Shown: positions 51,048 to 60,609 of the stretch, one piece after another | Numbering within the stretch: the first letter of the stretch is position 1 | How the letters are laid out: each line of letters begins with the position of its first letter | Assembly (NCBI RefSeq): GCF_004217555.1 | Contig: NZ_SHKW01000001.1 | Location: 3,658,001 to 3,722,000, forward strand | Source: Edaphobacter modestus | Lineage (GTDB): Bacteria > Acidobacteriota > Terriglobia > Terriglobales > Acidobacteriaceae | Direction of reading: 5' to 3' | DNA length: 64,000 nt | Program-made: the position numbers and the translations under genes | The notes under the pieces: generated by a model | Databases searched by the model: none | The model's input: the letters and a program-made list of their open reading frames with translations, nothing else | What the model was told of the DNA's origin: nothing

Positions 51048-53483
51048 ATGAAACGCGTTCAGCGCAGCAAGTGGCAACTAGCCTCCGCTCTTTCTCTGCT
51101 TACGGCTACCTCTATCAGTGCGCCTGCATTCGCGCAAACTTCACCACAGCCCGACCGCACCACCCTTCCGGTTCCTCCTTCCCCCTTCACTGGCTCCATC
51201 ACGCCCGACTACAGGACCTCGACGGCACAGCCTGCATCGCCGCTCACCGCTCCCCAGGGCGCGCCCAACATCCTGCTCATCCTGCTTGACGATGCGGGCT
51301 ACTCTCAGACCGCAACCTTCGGCGGCCTCATCCCCACGCCTACGCTCGACGCCCTCGCACGCAACGGCCTGCGCTACACGCGCTTCCACGTGACTGCGCT
51401 CTGCTCGCCCACGCGCGCCGCACTTCTTACCGGCCGCAACAATCACGCCGTCGGCATGGGAACCATCGTCAACTGGGCCAACAACTACCCCGGCTACACC
51501 GGTTCTATTCCTAAGAGTGCAGCCTTCGTCTCCCAGATCCTCCGCGAAAACGGCTACACCACCGCAAGCATCGGCAAATGGCACCTTATCCCCGACGCTG
51601 AGACGACCTTCGCCGGTCCCTATGACCACTGGCCCACTCATCAGGGCTTCGATTACTTCTACGGCTTCATCGGAGCCGAGACCGATCAATGGCACCCCGA
51701 GCTCACCGAAGGCACCCAGCCCCTCGAGATGAAGCCGCCTCCCGGCCGGGAGAGCGACTACACCCTCAACGAAGACCTCTCCAATCACGCCAGCGCCTGG
51801 ATCCTGCAGCAAACCGCGCTTGCGCCCGATCGCCCGCTCTTCATGTACTACGCTCCCGGCGCGACCCACGCTCCGCTTCAAGCCCCGAAGCAGTGGATCG
51901 ATCGCTTCAAGGGCAAGTTCGATTTGGGCTGGGATAAATACCGCGAAGAGGTCTTCGCCCGCCAGAAGAAACTCGGCGTTGTTCCGCAAGATACCGTCCT
52001 CACTCCGCGCCCCGCCGAACTTCCCGCCTGGGACTCACTCACTCCCGACGAGAAAAAAGTCGCTGCTCGCCTGATGGAGGTCTTCGCCGGAATGATGGCC
52101 CAGGCCGACTACGAGATCGGCCACGTCATCGAAACCCTGCGACAGACCGGCCGTCTCGACAACACTCTCATCCTCTATATCCCCGGCGACAACGGCGCCA
52201 GCATGGAAGGCAATCTCAAGGGCACCGACAACATCATGGAGCAGGTCAACGGCCTACCCTCCCCCGCCTCAGAGATCCTCAAGCACCTCGACACCATCGG
52301 GCTCTCCGGCACCAACCCGCACTATCCCGCTGCCTGGGCCTGGGCAGGCAACACTCCCTTCCAGTGGGGCAAGCGCATCGGTTCGCACCTGGGAGGCACG
52401 CGCGATCCCCTCGTCGTCTCCTGGCCCGGCCACATCTCCGATCCCGGCGGCACGCGCTCCCAGTACGAGCACGTCATCGATGTCACCCCCACCATCCTCG
52501 AAGCAGCAGGCATCCCAATTCCCAACTCCGTCGATGGCACAGCGCAGCAGCGCATGGATGGGGTAAGCTTCGCCTCCACCTTCCGCGACGCCGCCGCGCC
52601 CGGACGCACTACGCAATACTTCGAGATGCACGGCAACCGCTCCATTTATCACGATGGCTGGCTCGCCGCCCAGCGAACCGGCCTTCTGCCATGGGCCTAC
52701 GCGCTCAACGGCGACTACAAGCCCATGCCCTGGGAGCTATACCATCTCTCCGACGACTACTCCGAAGCTCACGACCTCGCTGCATCCAACCCCGCAAAGC
52801 TGCATGAGCTCGAGACCCTCTTCGACCAGGAGGCCGAACGGAACCACGTCTTCCCCATCGATCCACGCATCTCCGGACGCCAGCACCCCAACCCACCGCC
52901 ACCCGGAGGCCGTGAGTTCTACACCTTCTATCCCGGCGCAACCCATCTCTACGACGCCCTCGCGCCCGGTACACGCAATCGCTCCCACACCTTCACCGCG
53001 TACATCACCATGCCGGCGGCAGGCGCCGATGGAGTCCTCGTAGCGGAAGGAGGCGAAGCCTCCGGCTACTCGCTCTACATCCAGAATGGCCACCCCGCCT
53101 ACGCCTACAACTACTTCCGTCGCGAGCGCACCTCCATCATCGCGAAAGATCCTCTTCCACCCGGCGACTCCATCATCGAGCTGCGCTTCGTCTACGACGG
53201 CGGCGGCCAGGGCAAAGGCGCAAACGTCACCCTCATGGTCAACGGCAAAGAGGCTGGCCACGCACGCATCGAACATACCGTCCCACGCGCCTACTCCTAT
53301 GAAGAGACCTTCGACGTAGGCGAAGACGCCGCCACGCCGGTCGGCCCCTATACGTCGCCATTTCCATTTCAAGGCAAGCTTCAGAGGCTCGAGCTTCGCA
53401 GCGACCCCCTGCCAGCCCTCACCGCAACCGAACAGAAGAAGGAATCCGAGACCGTACGGCAGATCACAGCCGCGCGCGACTAG
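51048..53483 (+). CDS. Exported arylsulfatase (811 aa)
   Basis: A signal peptide (cleavage near A-P-A-F-A-Q) precedes a type I sulfatase. The metal site opens N-I-L-L-I-L-L-D-D-A-G-Y; the formylglycine signature is C-S-P-T-R-A-A-L-L-T-G-R, so a modifying enzyme elsewhere in the genome is needed. K-W-H-L is also present. A C-terminal extension of about 200 residues looks like a carbohydrate-binding or beta-sandwich domain. It removes sulfate from an ester, presumably outside the cytoplasm. The longer start at 50988 would put the signal peptide inside the chain. Confidence 0.92.
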   Translation: MKRVQRSKWQLASALSLLTATSISAPAFAQTSPQPDRTTLPVPPSPFTGSITPDYRTSTAQPASPLTAPQGAPNILLILLDDAGYSQTATFGGLIPTPTLDALARNGLRYTRFHVTALCSPTRAALLTGRNNHAVGMGTIVNWANNYPGYTGSIPKSAAFVSQILRENGYTTASIGKWHLIPDAETTFAGPYDHWPTHQGFDYFYGFIGAETDQWHPELTEGTQPLEMKPPPGRESDYTLNEDLSNHASAWILQQTALAPDRPLFMYYAPGATHAPLQAPKQWIDRFKGKFDLGWDKYREEVFARQKKLGVVPQDTVLTPRPAELPAWDSLTPDEKKVAARLMEVFAGMMAQADYEIGHVIETLRQTGRLDNTLILYIPGDNGASMEGNLKGTDNIMEQVNGLPSPASEILKHLDTIGLSGTNPHYPAAWAWAGNTPFQWGKRIGSHLGGTRDPLVVSWPGHISDPGGTRSQYEHVIDVTPTILEAAGIPIPNSVDGTAQQRMDGVSFASTFRDAAAPGRTTQYFEMHGNRSIYHDGWLAAQRTGLLPWAYALNGDYKPMPWELYHLSDDYSEAHDLAASNPAKLHELETLFDQEAERNHVFPIDPRISGRQHPNPPPPGGREFYTFYPGATHLYDALAPGTRNRSHTFTAYITMPAAGADGVLVAEGGEASGYSLYIQNGHPAYAYNYFRRERTSIIAKDPLPPGDSIIELRFVYDGGGQGKGANVTLMVNGKEAGHARIEHTVPRAYSYEETFDVGEDAATPVGPYTSPFPFQGKLQRLELRSDPLPALTATEQKKESETVRQITAARD

Positions 53484-53529
53484 TTCGCAGGAAAACGACC
53501 GACGGCAAAGCGCAAGTTATCCTTATGTC

Positions 53530-54117
53530 ATGAGCCGTTCGCTGCTTCTCTGCGTTCTCCTCTTTTTTACTGTTACCGCTGCCCGGGCCACCGAAGTTGG
53601 CATCTCTGCGCAGGCGCTCGAGCGTACCCTCAAGACCCAGCTCTTCAACGATCCCGACGGTCGCCACTACCTTCGTGGCGACCGCAAATCGTCCTGTTTC
53701 GTCTATGCCGACTCTCCCCGAGTCACCTTCTCGCAGGATCGCGTCATCGTTCACATCCACACCCGCGCCAAACTGGGCACCGGCCTATATGGAGCTTGTG
53801 TCGGAGTCTCCCTCACCCGCGACGTCGATGTCTCCGTGCTCCCCGACGCACAGGGCGAGACCATCGGCTTCCGCGACGCCCGCATCGATCACCTCAGCGA
53901 CTCGCGCGAGCTCAACTTCCTCCTCGTCCCATTTCTCAGCCACCAGCTTCCTCAGCAGATGAAGGTCAACGCGGCTGACCTGATGCGTCAGCTACTCAGC
54001 CGTTCGGCTGAAACCACCGGCTATGCCTTCAGCCTTACCGTTCTCAAGATCCACTCCATGCTGGTTCAGGGCAGCCTTCTCGTTCTTGATGTCGATGCCG
54101 GAATGAAAGTCAATTGA
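53530..54117 (+). CDS. Exported hypothetical protein (195 aa)
   Basis: A signal peptide (L-L-L-C-V-L-L-F-F-T-V-T-A-A-R-A, cleavage ~20) precedes a mixed alpha/beta domain with two Cys (S-S-C-F-V-Y, G-A-C-V-G-V). The helix-strand pattern (L-E-R-T-L-K-T-Q-L-F, then V-I-V-H-I-H-T-R-A-K-L) resembles small lipid-binding barrel proteins. No family is assigned. TATCCT lies 6 nt before the ATG. Confidence 0.6.
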   Translation: MSRSLLLCVLLFFTVTAARATEVGISAQALERTLKTQLFNDPDGRHYLRGDRKSSCFVYADSPRVTFSQDRVIVHIHTRAKLGTGLYGACVGVSLTRDVDVSVLPDAQGETIGFRDARIDHLSDSRELNFLLVPFLSHQLPQQMKVNAADLMRQLLSRSAETTGYAFSLTVLKIHSMLVQGSLLVLDVDAGMKVN

Positions 54118-54174
54118 AGCGACGGTCTTCTCCTGTTCAGAACGGATACGGTATCCAACGCAGCGCGGTTCCAA

Positions 54175-54942
54175 TCAAACGCCTGGCAGGACCACTCTTT
54201 CACCATCGCCATGCAGACTCAGCCTGGCCTCTTCCGCTGCAGAGATACTCTTTTGACCATAGGGGCAGAGCTTCAGCAAAGGGCATCGTCCGCACTTCGG
54301 CTCCGAGAACGTGCAGATCGTCTGGCCAAGCTGCTTGATCAACTGGTGATGCTCGTCCAGCATCTCTGCGGTCCACGTCTCCGGAACCATCCGCATCAAT
54401 CGCTCTTCCGTAGTTGCTGCATCGGCCCGTCGAGTGAGTCCCAGCCGTTGCGTCACCCGCAGGTGATGCGAGTCCACGCACATCGCCCGCCTCCTGAGCG
54501 TCGAGAAGTTCACCACCGCCGCGCTCGTCTTCGGTCCCACCCCCGGAAACTGCTCCAGCCACGCTCGAATCTTGTCCGTGCGATACCGCGCCAGAAAATC
54601 GAGTGTCAGGCTGCCGTAGCGCTGTGTAATCCCTTCCAGCGACGCCTTCAACTGCACTGCCTTCTGCTCCGGGAACGTAACGTCCCGAATCCCATCCTCG
54701 ATCTCCGCGAGCGACGCGTCGCGCAGGTTCTCCCACGTCCCGAATCTCTCCCGCAGATGACGGACCACCTGGTAGGTCGTCTCGGTCTTCGTGCGCGAAG
54801 AGAGCAGGGAATAAATAAACTGCGACAGGGGATCCCATGGCTCGCGCGGCTTCTGTTCGTCGAAATGGCCGAGCAGCAGCCTATGAATGTGCGCCAGGCT
54901 GTCGTCAGGCTTCGCGTGTTCCTTGAAGAGAAAATCGTTCAT
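54175..54942 (-). CDS. Endonuclease III-family DNA glycosylase
   Basis: A 255-aa HhH-GPD protein. The hairpin and catalytic Lys lie in F-P-G-V-G-P-K-T-S-A-A-V; the catalytic Asp in C-V-D-S-H-H-L-R-V. A [4Fe-4S] cluster motif C-x6-C-x2-C-x5-C closes the domain (C-T-F-S-E-P-K-C-G-R-C then C-P-L-L-K-L-C). It excises oxidised pyrimidines in base excision repair. The tail after the cluster is longer than in Nth. Confidence 0.9.
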   Translation of the reverse strand: MNDFLFKEHAKPDDSLAHIHRLLLGHFDEQKPREPWDPLSQFIYSLLSSRTKTETTYQVVRHLRERFGTWENLRDASLAEIEDGIRDVTFPEQKAVQLKASLEGITQRYGSLTLDFLARYRTDKIRAWLEQFPGVGPKTSAAVVNFSTLRRRAMCVDSHHLRVTQRLGLTRRADAATTEERLMRMVPETWTAEMLDEHHQLIKQLGQTICTFSEPKCGRCPLLKLCPYGQKSISAAEEARLSLHGDGERVVLPGV

Positions 54943-55073
54943 GATCGCGTCCGCATGTCGACCGCTGTTGTCTGCATGCGCATCTCTCTATTCTGACGCA
55001 AAATGCCTATGGAAAGCCTGCCCCCACATTGTGGGTCCGGCAGAGCGAACCTGCGGCACTGCCGTCAGAGCAG

Positions 55074-55418
55074 CTACTGGGCTCCCGACTGCGCAAGAAC
55101 AATCAGATTGAGATCGGGATCTTTGAGCCGTACGATACTCACCGACTTCGAAGATTCCACCTCTCCGGGATTCAGCCCCCAATCGACAAGGCGTTTGTGT
55201 TCCTCCCGTAACTCTTCGACGATCAGCGTCAGGGTATTCGCCCCCGCGTGGGCGGAATCTTCAAACAGCTGAAAGCCCGCATCCTCGCCATGATGCCACT
55301 CAGCAAGTCCCTTCATTGGAAGCGCGTCCGGTTTGCGGGCAAAGAGCTTCTCGTACCAACCGATGCTCGTAGTCAGATCGGAACAATCGACGTGCGCGTA
55401 GATCTTCTTCAGTGACAT
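55074..55418 (-). CDS. Glyoxalase/bleomycin-resistance (VOC) family protein
   Basis: A 114-aa single VOC domain from 55418, with paired beta-alpha-beta-beta-beta units: I-Y-A-H-V-D-C-S-D-L-T-T-S-I-G-W-Y and V-S-I-V-R-L-K-D-P-D-L-N-L-I-V-L. VOC proteins bind metals or sequester drugs; which applies is unknown. An upstream start at 55460 lacks Shine-Dalgarno support. Confidence 0.82.
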   Translation of the reverse strand: MSLKKIYAHVDCSDLTTSIGWYEKLFARKPDALPMKGLAEWHHGEDAGFQLFEDSAHAGANTLTLIVEELREEHKRLVDWGLNPGEVESSKSVSIVRLKDPDLNLIVLAQSGAQ

Positions 55419-55561
55419 GCAACCGCCCCCTTCGCGCAGGTTGTTTATGAAACAAACCAAACCCGGTCATTCTGTCGGATGCCATCGATTACGCAAAGGT
55501 TTGGGCAGGAAGCGCTCGTGGATCCCCGTGGATTCTCGTGGATCAACGAACAATCGCTGGT

Positions 55562-56500
55562 TCACGCCAATTCGGGGGCTCCATCGCGTGTCACACCCAC
55601 CTGTTGTCCTTCCGGTGTCCGCAGTCCCCACGCCATGCGCGGAGTATTGTGCGCCAGGCCAAACCGGCCGTCACGCGAAAGCAGAATGATGCCCCCATGT
55701 CCACCCAGCCGCGTGTACAGATAGTCGATCGCCGCCCCGGCAGCCTCCTGCGGAGGCGCTCCAGCCGCCACGCGATCGACCGCCCACTTGCCCAGCACCA
55801 GCTTCATAATCGGCTCACCCCACCCTGTCAGCGAGACCGCGGCCGATTCATCGTCCGCATAGCAACCGCAGCCGATCAGCGAAGAATCCCCCACACGCCC
55901 CGGAGCCTTCGACAGCGTCCCGCCCGTGCTCGTTCCCGCCGCGATATGGCCATGTTGATCCAGCGCCACCGCCCCAACGGTATCGTGTGAGTCCAGCGGC
56001 CCGGAAAACGTCGTATCCGTCGCTCCTTCAAGCTCAGCCTTCTGAAAGGCCATCAGCCGCTCGCGTTCACGAGGAACGATCAGCTCCGTATTGTCGATCA
56101 GCTCCATGCCATGCTGCCGCGCGAACCGCTCCGCGCCGGTGCCGACGAAGTAGACATGAGGGCTATGGTCCAGCACCAGCCGCGCCGCATGAATCGGATT
56201 CCTCAGTCTCTCGACACAAGCCACGCCGCCAGTGCGCAGATTCTCGCCGTTCATCAGCAGAGCGTCCAGTTGCACGCGTCCGTCGCGCGTCAGAAACGAT
56301 CCCCGCCCCGCGTCGAAGGTGTCGTCGTCTTCCATCGCCGCAACCGCGGCTTCGACCGCGTCCACCGCACTGGCTCCCCGCTCAAGCAAAGCGTAGCCCG
56401 CGGTCAGCGCATTTGCGATTCCAGCTTCATGGGCCGCAATCGCATCGTCCGGCATCGCCCATGCGCCGCCGTGAATCAGGAGAATTGGAGAGATACTCAT
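55562..56500 (-). CDS. Isoaspartyl peptidase / L-asparaginase (Ntn hydrolase)
   Basis: A 312-aa precursor of the plant-type asparaginase family. The N-terminal L-I-H-G-G-A-W and F-D-A-G-R-G-S-F-L-T are family marks. The autocatalytic Thr lies in D-S-H-D-T-V-G-A-V-A-L-D (Thr ~173), and T-S-T-G-G-T-L-S-K-A-P-G-R-V-G-D follows. Self-cleavage there makes alpha and beta chains. It removes isoaspartyl dipeptides and has asparaginase activity. No signal peptide is seen. Confidence 0.92.
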   Translation of the reverse strand: MSISPILLIHGGAWAMPDDAIAAHEAGIANALTAGYALLERGASAVDAVEAAVAAMEDDDTFDAGRGSFLTRDGRVQLDALLMNGENLRTGGVACVERLRNPIHAARLVLDHSPHVYFVGTGAERFARQHGMELIDNTELIVPRERERLMAFQKAELEGATDTTFSGPLDSHDTVGAVALDQHGHIAAGTSTGGTLSKAPGRVGDSSLIGCGCYADDESAAVSLTGWGEPIMKLVLGKWAVDRVAAGAPPQEAAGAAIDYLYTRLGGHGGIILLSRDGRFGLAHNTPRMAWGLRTPEGQQVGVTRDGAPELA

Positions 56501-56865
56501 TCAGCTAAATTGTATGCAACTCGGACGACACCTGCTCACCTGCGCTATGTCCGATGCGGCATTCCGTGATTGAAGACCCGTACTTCGAAACCTTGCTCAG
56601 CGACGTGATCTCGCCATACTTGCGATAGCTGATCAGCTTGTCGACCGCGCAGGGCCTCGCGCCGGTGGTGGGATTGCAGTTCTTCATATTGATCAGGAGT
56701 CCAGGGGCTCCCGGTACTCCAACAAAATGTTTCATCGTGTCTGGAAACTGGTCGATGTTGTGAGCAGGCTCTTACGACATTGTGAATAGAGGGTTTAATC
56801 GACTGAAATCAAACTCCTTATACGCACGCATCTCGGCAATTTCTTAAAGTTGGCTTAAGGTAAAT
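56501..56865. other. Spacer with a short minus-strand open frame
   Basis: A 76-codon minus-strand ORF (56735-56505) starts without a Shine-Dalgarno. It contains two Cys near N-C-N-P-T-T-G-A-R-P-C, but no family. It may be a gene fragment. Nothing else is seen. Confidence 0.3.
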
Positions 56866-57171
56866 ATGCCGTCTGCTCCGTCCGGAACGAACCTGCTTCA
56901 GGCCGGGCGGCATCGTAGTCATGGAGGAGTTGTCGTCGCCATGCCTTCCAGCGTGATCGCTTCGATGCAATACGACGCTCAGAAGCGCACCCTAACCATC
57001 CTCTATCGTGGCAAGCGCGGAGCCTACCGATACTACAACGTCACTCCCGAAGAATACGACGCATTCCGCACGGCGCCCTCCAAGGGAGCCTATCTGAACG
57101 AAACCTTCAAGGCGCGCCAGCATCCTTATGAGCGCCTCAACTCATCTCACTTCATTCATCTCGTGAAATAA
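56866..57171 (+). CDS. KTSC-domain protein
   Basis: The KTSC domain lies in residues ~27-95: S-S-V-I-A-S-M-Q-Y-D, T-L-T-I-L-Y-R-G, Y-R-Y-Y-N-V-T-P-E-E-Y and the hallmark S-K-G-A-Y-L-N. KTSC proteins are small, single-domain and uncharacterised. A shorter start at 56941 with GGAGGAG further upstream is also possible. The stop is 23 bp before poxB. Confidence 0.75.
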   Translation: MPSAPSGTNLLQAGRHRSHGGVVVAMPSSVIASMQYDAQKRTLTILYRGKRGAYRYYNVTPEEYDAFRTAPSKGAYLNETFKARQHPYERLNSSHFIHLVK

Positions 57172-57194
57172 GATTGAGCCCTCAGGGAGACAGC

Positions 57195-58931
57195 ATGGCA
57201 AAGACAATCGCGGAAGTCGTCGTGGAAAGCCTCAAGAATGCAGGCGTCAAACGCGTCTATGGCCTTCCTGGAGATTCCCTCAACGGCTTCACCGACGCTG
57301 TCCGCAAAGATGGCACCCTCGAGTGGGCGCACGTCCGCAACGAAGAGGTCGCTGCCTTCGCCGCCGGAGCAGAAGCCCACCTTACCGGCTCGCTCGCCGT
57401 CTGCGCCGCCAGCTGCGGTCCCGGCAACCTGCACCTCATCAACGGCCTCTTCGACTGCCACCGCAGCCGTGTTCCCGTCCTCGCCATCGCCGCACATATC
57501 CCCAGCCACGAGATCGGCACAGGCTACTTTCAGGAGACCCATCCGCAGAATCTCTTCAAAGAATGCAGCGACTACTGCGAGATGGTCGGCGTCCCCGAAC
57601 AGATGCCACGCCTGCTCGAGATAGCCATGCGCACCGCCATTACCCGCTCCGGAGTCGCCGTCCTCGTCATCCCCGGCGAGATCTTCCTCCACGATGCCGT
57701 CAACAGCAACCCTGTACTCCCCATCCAGATCCCCGACCCGGTCTTTCGTCCCAACGACGGCGAGCTCCGCAAGGCCGCAGACATTCTCAATGCAGGAAAG
57801 AAGGTCACCATCCTCGCCGGCGCCGGCTGCAAGCAAGCGCACGATGAACTCATCGCCACCGCCGCGGCCCTCAAGGCTCCCATCGTCCACGCTCTGCGCG
57901 GCAAGGAGTACATCGAGTACGACAACCCTTACGACGTCGGACTCACCGGACTCATCGGCTTCAGCTCCGGCTATCACGCCATGGAGAGCTGCGACACCCT
58001 GCTCATGCTCGGCACCGACTTTCCCTACCAGCAGTTCTTTCCCTCGAAGGCAAAGGTCATCCAGATCGACACACGCGGCGAACAGCTCGGCCGCCGCACT
58101 CCCCTACAGTTGGGATTAGTCGGTTCGATCAAACACACCTTGCCCGCACTCCTTCCGCTGCTGACTCCTAAGACCGATCAGGCCCGCCTCGACACTCACA
58201 TCCACGACTACAAAAAAGTCCGCGAGGGCCTCGAGGAACTGGCCCAGCCCGACAACAACAAGACACCGATCCATCCGCAGTACGTCGCCCGCCTGATCGA
58301 CAAGCTCGCCACGGAAGACGCTATCTTCACCTGCGATGTCGGCACTCCCACCGTCTGGGCCGCACGCTATCTCACGATGAACGGCCGGCGCCGCCTGCTC
58401 GGTTCCTTCGTACACGGCTCGATGGCTTGCGCAGTACCGCAGGCTATCGGAGCGCAGGCCTCTCACCGCTCGCGCCAGGTGGTCGCCCTCGCAGGCGATG
58501 GCGGACTCGCCATGATGCTCGGCGACCTGCTCACCCTGCGCCAGCTCAAGCTCCCCATCAAGATCGTCGTCTTCAACAACAGCTCGCTTGCCTTCGTCGA
58601 GCTGGAGATGAAGGCCGCCGGAATCGTCAACTACGGCACCGAGCTGGACAATCCCAACTTCGCCGACCTCGCCAAGGCCACCGGCCTGCATGGCGTCCGT
58701 GTCGAATACCCCAACGATCTTGAGTCCGCGCTGCGTACCGCTTTTGAGACTCCCGGCCCTGCGCTCATCGAAGTCATGGTCAACCGGCAGGAGCTCTCCA
58801 TGCCGCCTTCGGTGACCTTTGAGCAGGCCAAAGGCTTCTCACTCTGGGCAGCGAAGTCCGTTCTCAGCGGTCGAGGCGACGAAGTCCTCGACCTGGCGAA
58901 GACCAACGTGCTGCAGAGAATCCTGTCGTAG
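57195..58931 (+). CDS. poxB: Pyruvate:quinone oxidoreductase (pyruvate oxidase)
   Basis: The start at 57195 has GGGAGA upstream. The 578-aa ThDP enzyme oxidises pyruvate to acetate and CO2 and reduces quinone at the membrane. The N-terminal V-Y-G-L-P-G-D-S-L-N with catalytic Glu in R-N-E-E-V-A-A-F-A-A-G, the FAD-domain G-A-G-C-K-Q-A-H, and the ThDP-binding G-D-G-G-L-A-M-M-L-G...N-N-S are present. A C-terminal membrane-targeting stretch is likely. Other ThDP oxidases are less probable given overall resemblance. Confidence 0.9.
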   Translation: MAKTIAEVVVESLKNAGVKRVYGLPGDSLNGFTDAVRKDGTLEWAHVRNEEVAAFAAGAEAHLTGSLAVCAASCGPGNLHLINGLFDCHRSRVPVLAIAAHIPSHEIGTGYFQETHPQNLFKECSDYCEMVGVPEQMPRLLEIAMRTAITRSGVAVLVIPGEIFLHDAVNSNPVLPIQIPDPVFRPNDGELRKAADILNAGKKVTILAGAGCKQAHDELIATAAALKAPIVHALRGKEYIEYDNPYDVGLTGLIGFSSGYHAMESCDTLLMLGTDFPYQQFFPSKAKVIQIDTRGEQLGRRTPLQLGLVGSIKHTLPALLPLLTPKTDQARLDTHIHDYKKVREGLEELAQPDNNKTPIHPQYVARLIDKLATEDAIFTCDVGTPTVWAARYLTMNGRRRLLGSFVHGSMACAVPQAIGAQASHRSRQVVALAGDGGLAMMLGDLLTLRQLKLPIKIVVFNNSSLAFVELEMKAAGIVNYGTELDNPNFADLAKATGLHGVRVEYPNDLESALRTAFETPGPALIEVMVNRQELSMPPSVTFEQAKGFSLWAAKSVLSGRGDEVLDLAKTNVLQRILS

Positions 58932-59036
58932 CACCCGGCCACCGGATGCATGGGCTCATCGAACCATCTGTCCATGGCGGATGCGGTCATCAACCGTGTG
59001 CCTGTGGCGGTCATCAAGCCATTGCCAATAATGTTC

Positions 59037-59063
59037 GTCATTCTGAGCGAAGCGAAGAATCTC
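59037..59063 (+). repeat. REP-like dispersed element
   Basis: Twenty-seven bases beginning GTCATTCTGAGCGAAGCG and ending AAGAATCTC. This short element recurs in intergenic DNA of many bacteria and gives spurious peptide readings such as V-I-L-S-E-A-K-N-L. One copy is seen in this window, in the poxB/phosphatidyltransferase spacer. Confidence 0.55.
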
Positions 59064-59197
59064 AGTATTTGTTTCACTCGCCATCAGCGCGCCCGGACAG
59101 ACAAAACTCCACCGGGTGCCCATCTTCGGCGCAGCTTCATCGCGCCTAAGGTGGGCCATCGCGCCTCGGCGCGATCCGCCCTAGGCCCATTGCAGTG

Positions 59198-59830
59198 TTA
59201 AGCCGCCGGCTGCAGCTTCCGCCGTTCCGTCTCAAGATACGTATAACGAATCCGGTGAATCACCGTGATCGTCGACATCACGGCCAGCACCCACAAGGCC
59301 GCCGCCATCACGCCCCACCGGTTGCAAAGCGCCCCCAGGATCACGCAGACGATCCGCTCCGGCCGCTCCATGAATCCGACCTTGCAGCTTCCGATCAGGG
59401 CCTCGGCCCGCGCTCTCGTGTAGCTCACCATCAGGCAGGCCGTCATCACGAACGCAACCAGGCCAACATAGAACAGCCGGTTCCCGCGCGCGTAGTACAC
59501 CAGCAGCCCGAAGAAGATTGCCACGTCGGAGTAGCGGTCGATCACCGAATCAAAAAAAGCTCCGAAGACCGAGACCTGATTGGTCGCCCGGGCCACGCGC
59601 CCATCCACCATGTCGAAGATGCCCGCGCCAATGATGATCAGCCCGGCATACAGGAACATGCGGTTGGCGTTCGGTCCGCGTGCGAAGCCAAAGAACAGCG
59701 CCGCGATGATGTTGATGATCAGCCCGATAAAGGTCAGGGTGTTCGGAGAGATGCGGGAGAGCGCAAGTCCGTTAACGATCTTCTGCAGCAACCAACCGCT
59801 GCCCTTACCGAATGCACTTGTCCAGGTCAA
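59198..59830 (-). CDS. CDP-alcohol phosphatidyltransferase
   Basis: A 210-aa membrane enzyme of phospholipid synthesis. The signature D-G-x2-A-R-x8-G-x3-D-x3-D is present: D-G-R-V-A-R...G-A-F-F-D-S-V-I-D. Several transmembrane segments flank it. It resembles PgsA or archaetidyl-inositol-type enzymes; the alcohol acceptor (glycerol phosphate, inositol phosphate or other) cannot be told. The start is TTG at 59830 with GAGG upstream. Confidence 0.88.
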   Translation of the reverse strand: MTWTSAFGKGSGWLLQKIVNGLALSRISPNTLTFIGLIINIIAALFFGFARGPNANRMFLYAGLIIIGAGIFDMVDGRVARATNQVSVFGAFFDSVIDRYSDVAIFFGLLVYYARGNRLFYVGLVAFVMTACLMVSYTRARAEALIGSCKVGFMERPERIVCVILGALCNRWGVMAAALWVLAVMSTITVIHRIRYTYLETERRKLQPAA

Positions 59831-59881
59831 CTTGCCCTCTTGCCGTTTCCCGTCGCGCGGCTCCTCCGCGCTCTGTGCTAT

Positions 59882-60355
59882 CTACTCCGCCGCGTCGTGA
59901 ATCGTTACCAGCTTCAGAATCTCGAGATCGCGCTTCCCGTTTGGCGTTACGACTGTCGTAGTATCGCCTACCTTCTTGCCCAGAATCGCGCGTCCGATGG
60001 GAGAGGTCGTCGAGATTAATCCCTGCGAAACATCCGACTCCTCGCTCGTCACCAGCTTGTAGACGATCTCCTCGTTCTTCGATTCGTCGAACACCGTCAC
60101 CGTCGCGCCGAAGCCGACCTTATCGTGCGGAATGTTGGTCAGGTTCACCATCGCCAGCTCGCCCATCCGCTTCTTCAGCTGACCCAGGCGTGCGTTCACG
60201 AACACCTGGCGCTGCTTCGCCATGTGGTACTCGGCGTTTTCGCTCAGATCGCCCAGGGCGACGGCTTTCTTAATCTCGGCTGGAAGCTCTGTCGTCAGCT
60301 CGTACTCAAGCTGTTTGATCTCCTCTTCGAGCCGCTTCTTGATCTTTTCTGGCAT
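59882..60355 (-). CDS. greA: Transcription elongation factor GreA
   Basis: A 157-aa protein with the N-terminal coiled coil (L-E-E-E-I-K-Q-L-E-Y-E-L) bearing the acidic tip D-L-S-E-N-A-E-Y-H. The C-terminal FKBP-like domain has I-S-T-T-S-P-I-G-R-A-I-L-G-K. It rescues backtracked RNA polymerase by stimulating transcript cleavage. AGGAAGG precedes the ATG. It shares a strand with the phosphatidyltransferase. Confidence 0.95.
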   Translation of the reverse strand: MPEKIKKRLEEEIKQLEYELTTELPAEIKKAVALGDLSENAEYHMAKQRQVFVNARLGQLKKRMGELAMVNLTNIPHDKVGFGATVTVFDESKNEEIVYKLVTSEESDVSQGLISTTSPIGRAILGKKVGDTTTVVTPNGKRDLEILKLVTIHDAAE

Positions 60356-60609
60356 TGGGCCTTCCTGGTTTCGCTTAAATTGCCCGCGACATCGGAAGCC
60401 ACGGAATCCCCCGTGCCCGAAACTCGCGCATGGAGGTGAAAATAGGATTATACGACTTCAGGGCAAATCACTACCGACCGGCGGGTCTCGCTGTGCTTGG
60501 TGTGCCTGGTAAATATCGCAGAATCAATCGTACTGGCAGTCGGCTCACGCTAAAGATGCTCTCTTACCCACTAAAATAGAGGAGAAGAACCACGGCGGAG
60601 GCGACTCTT

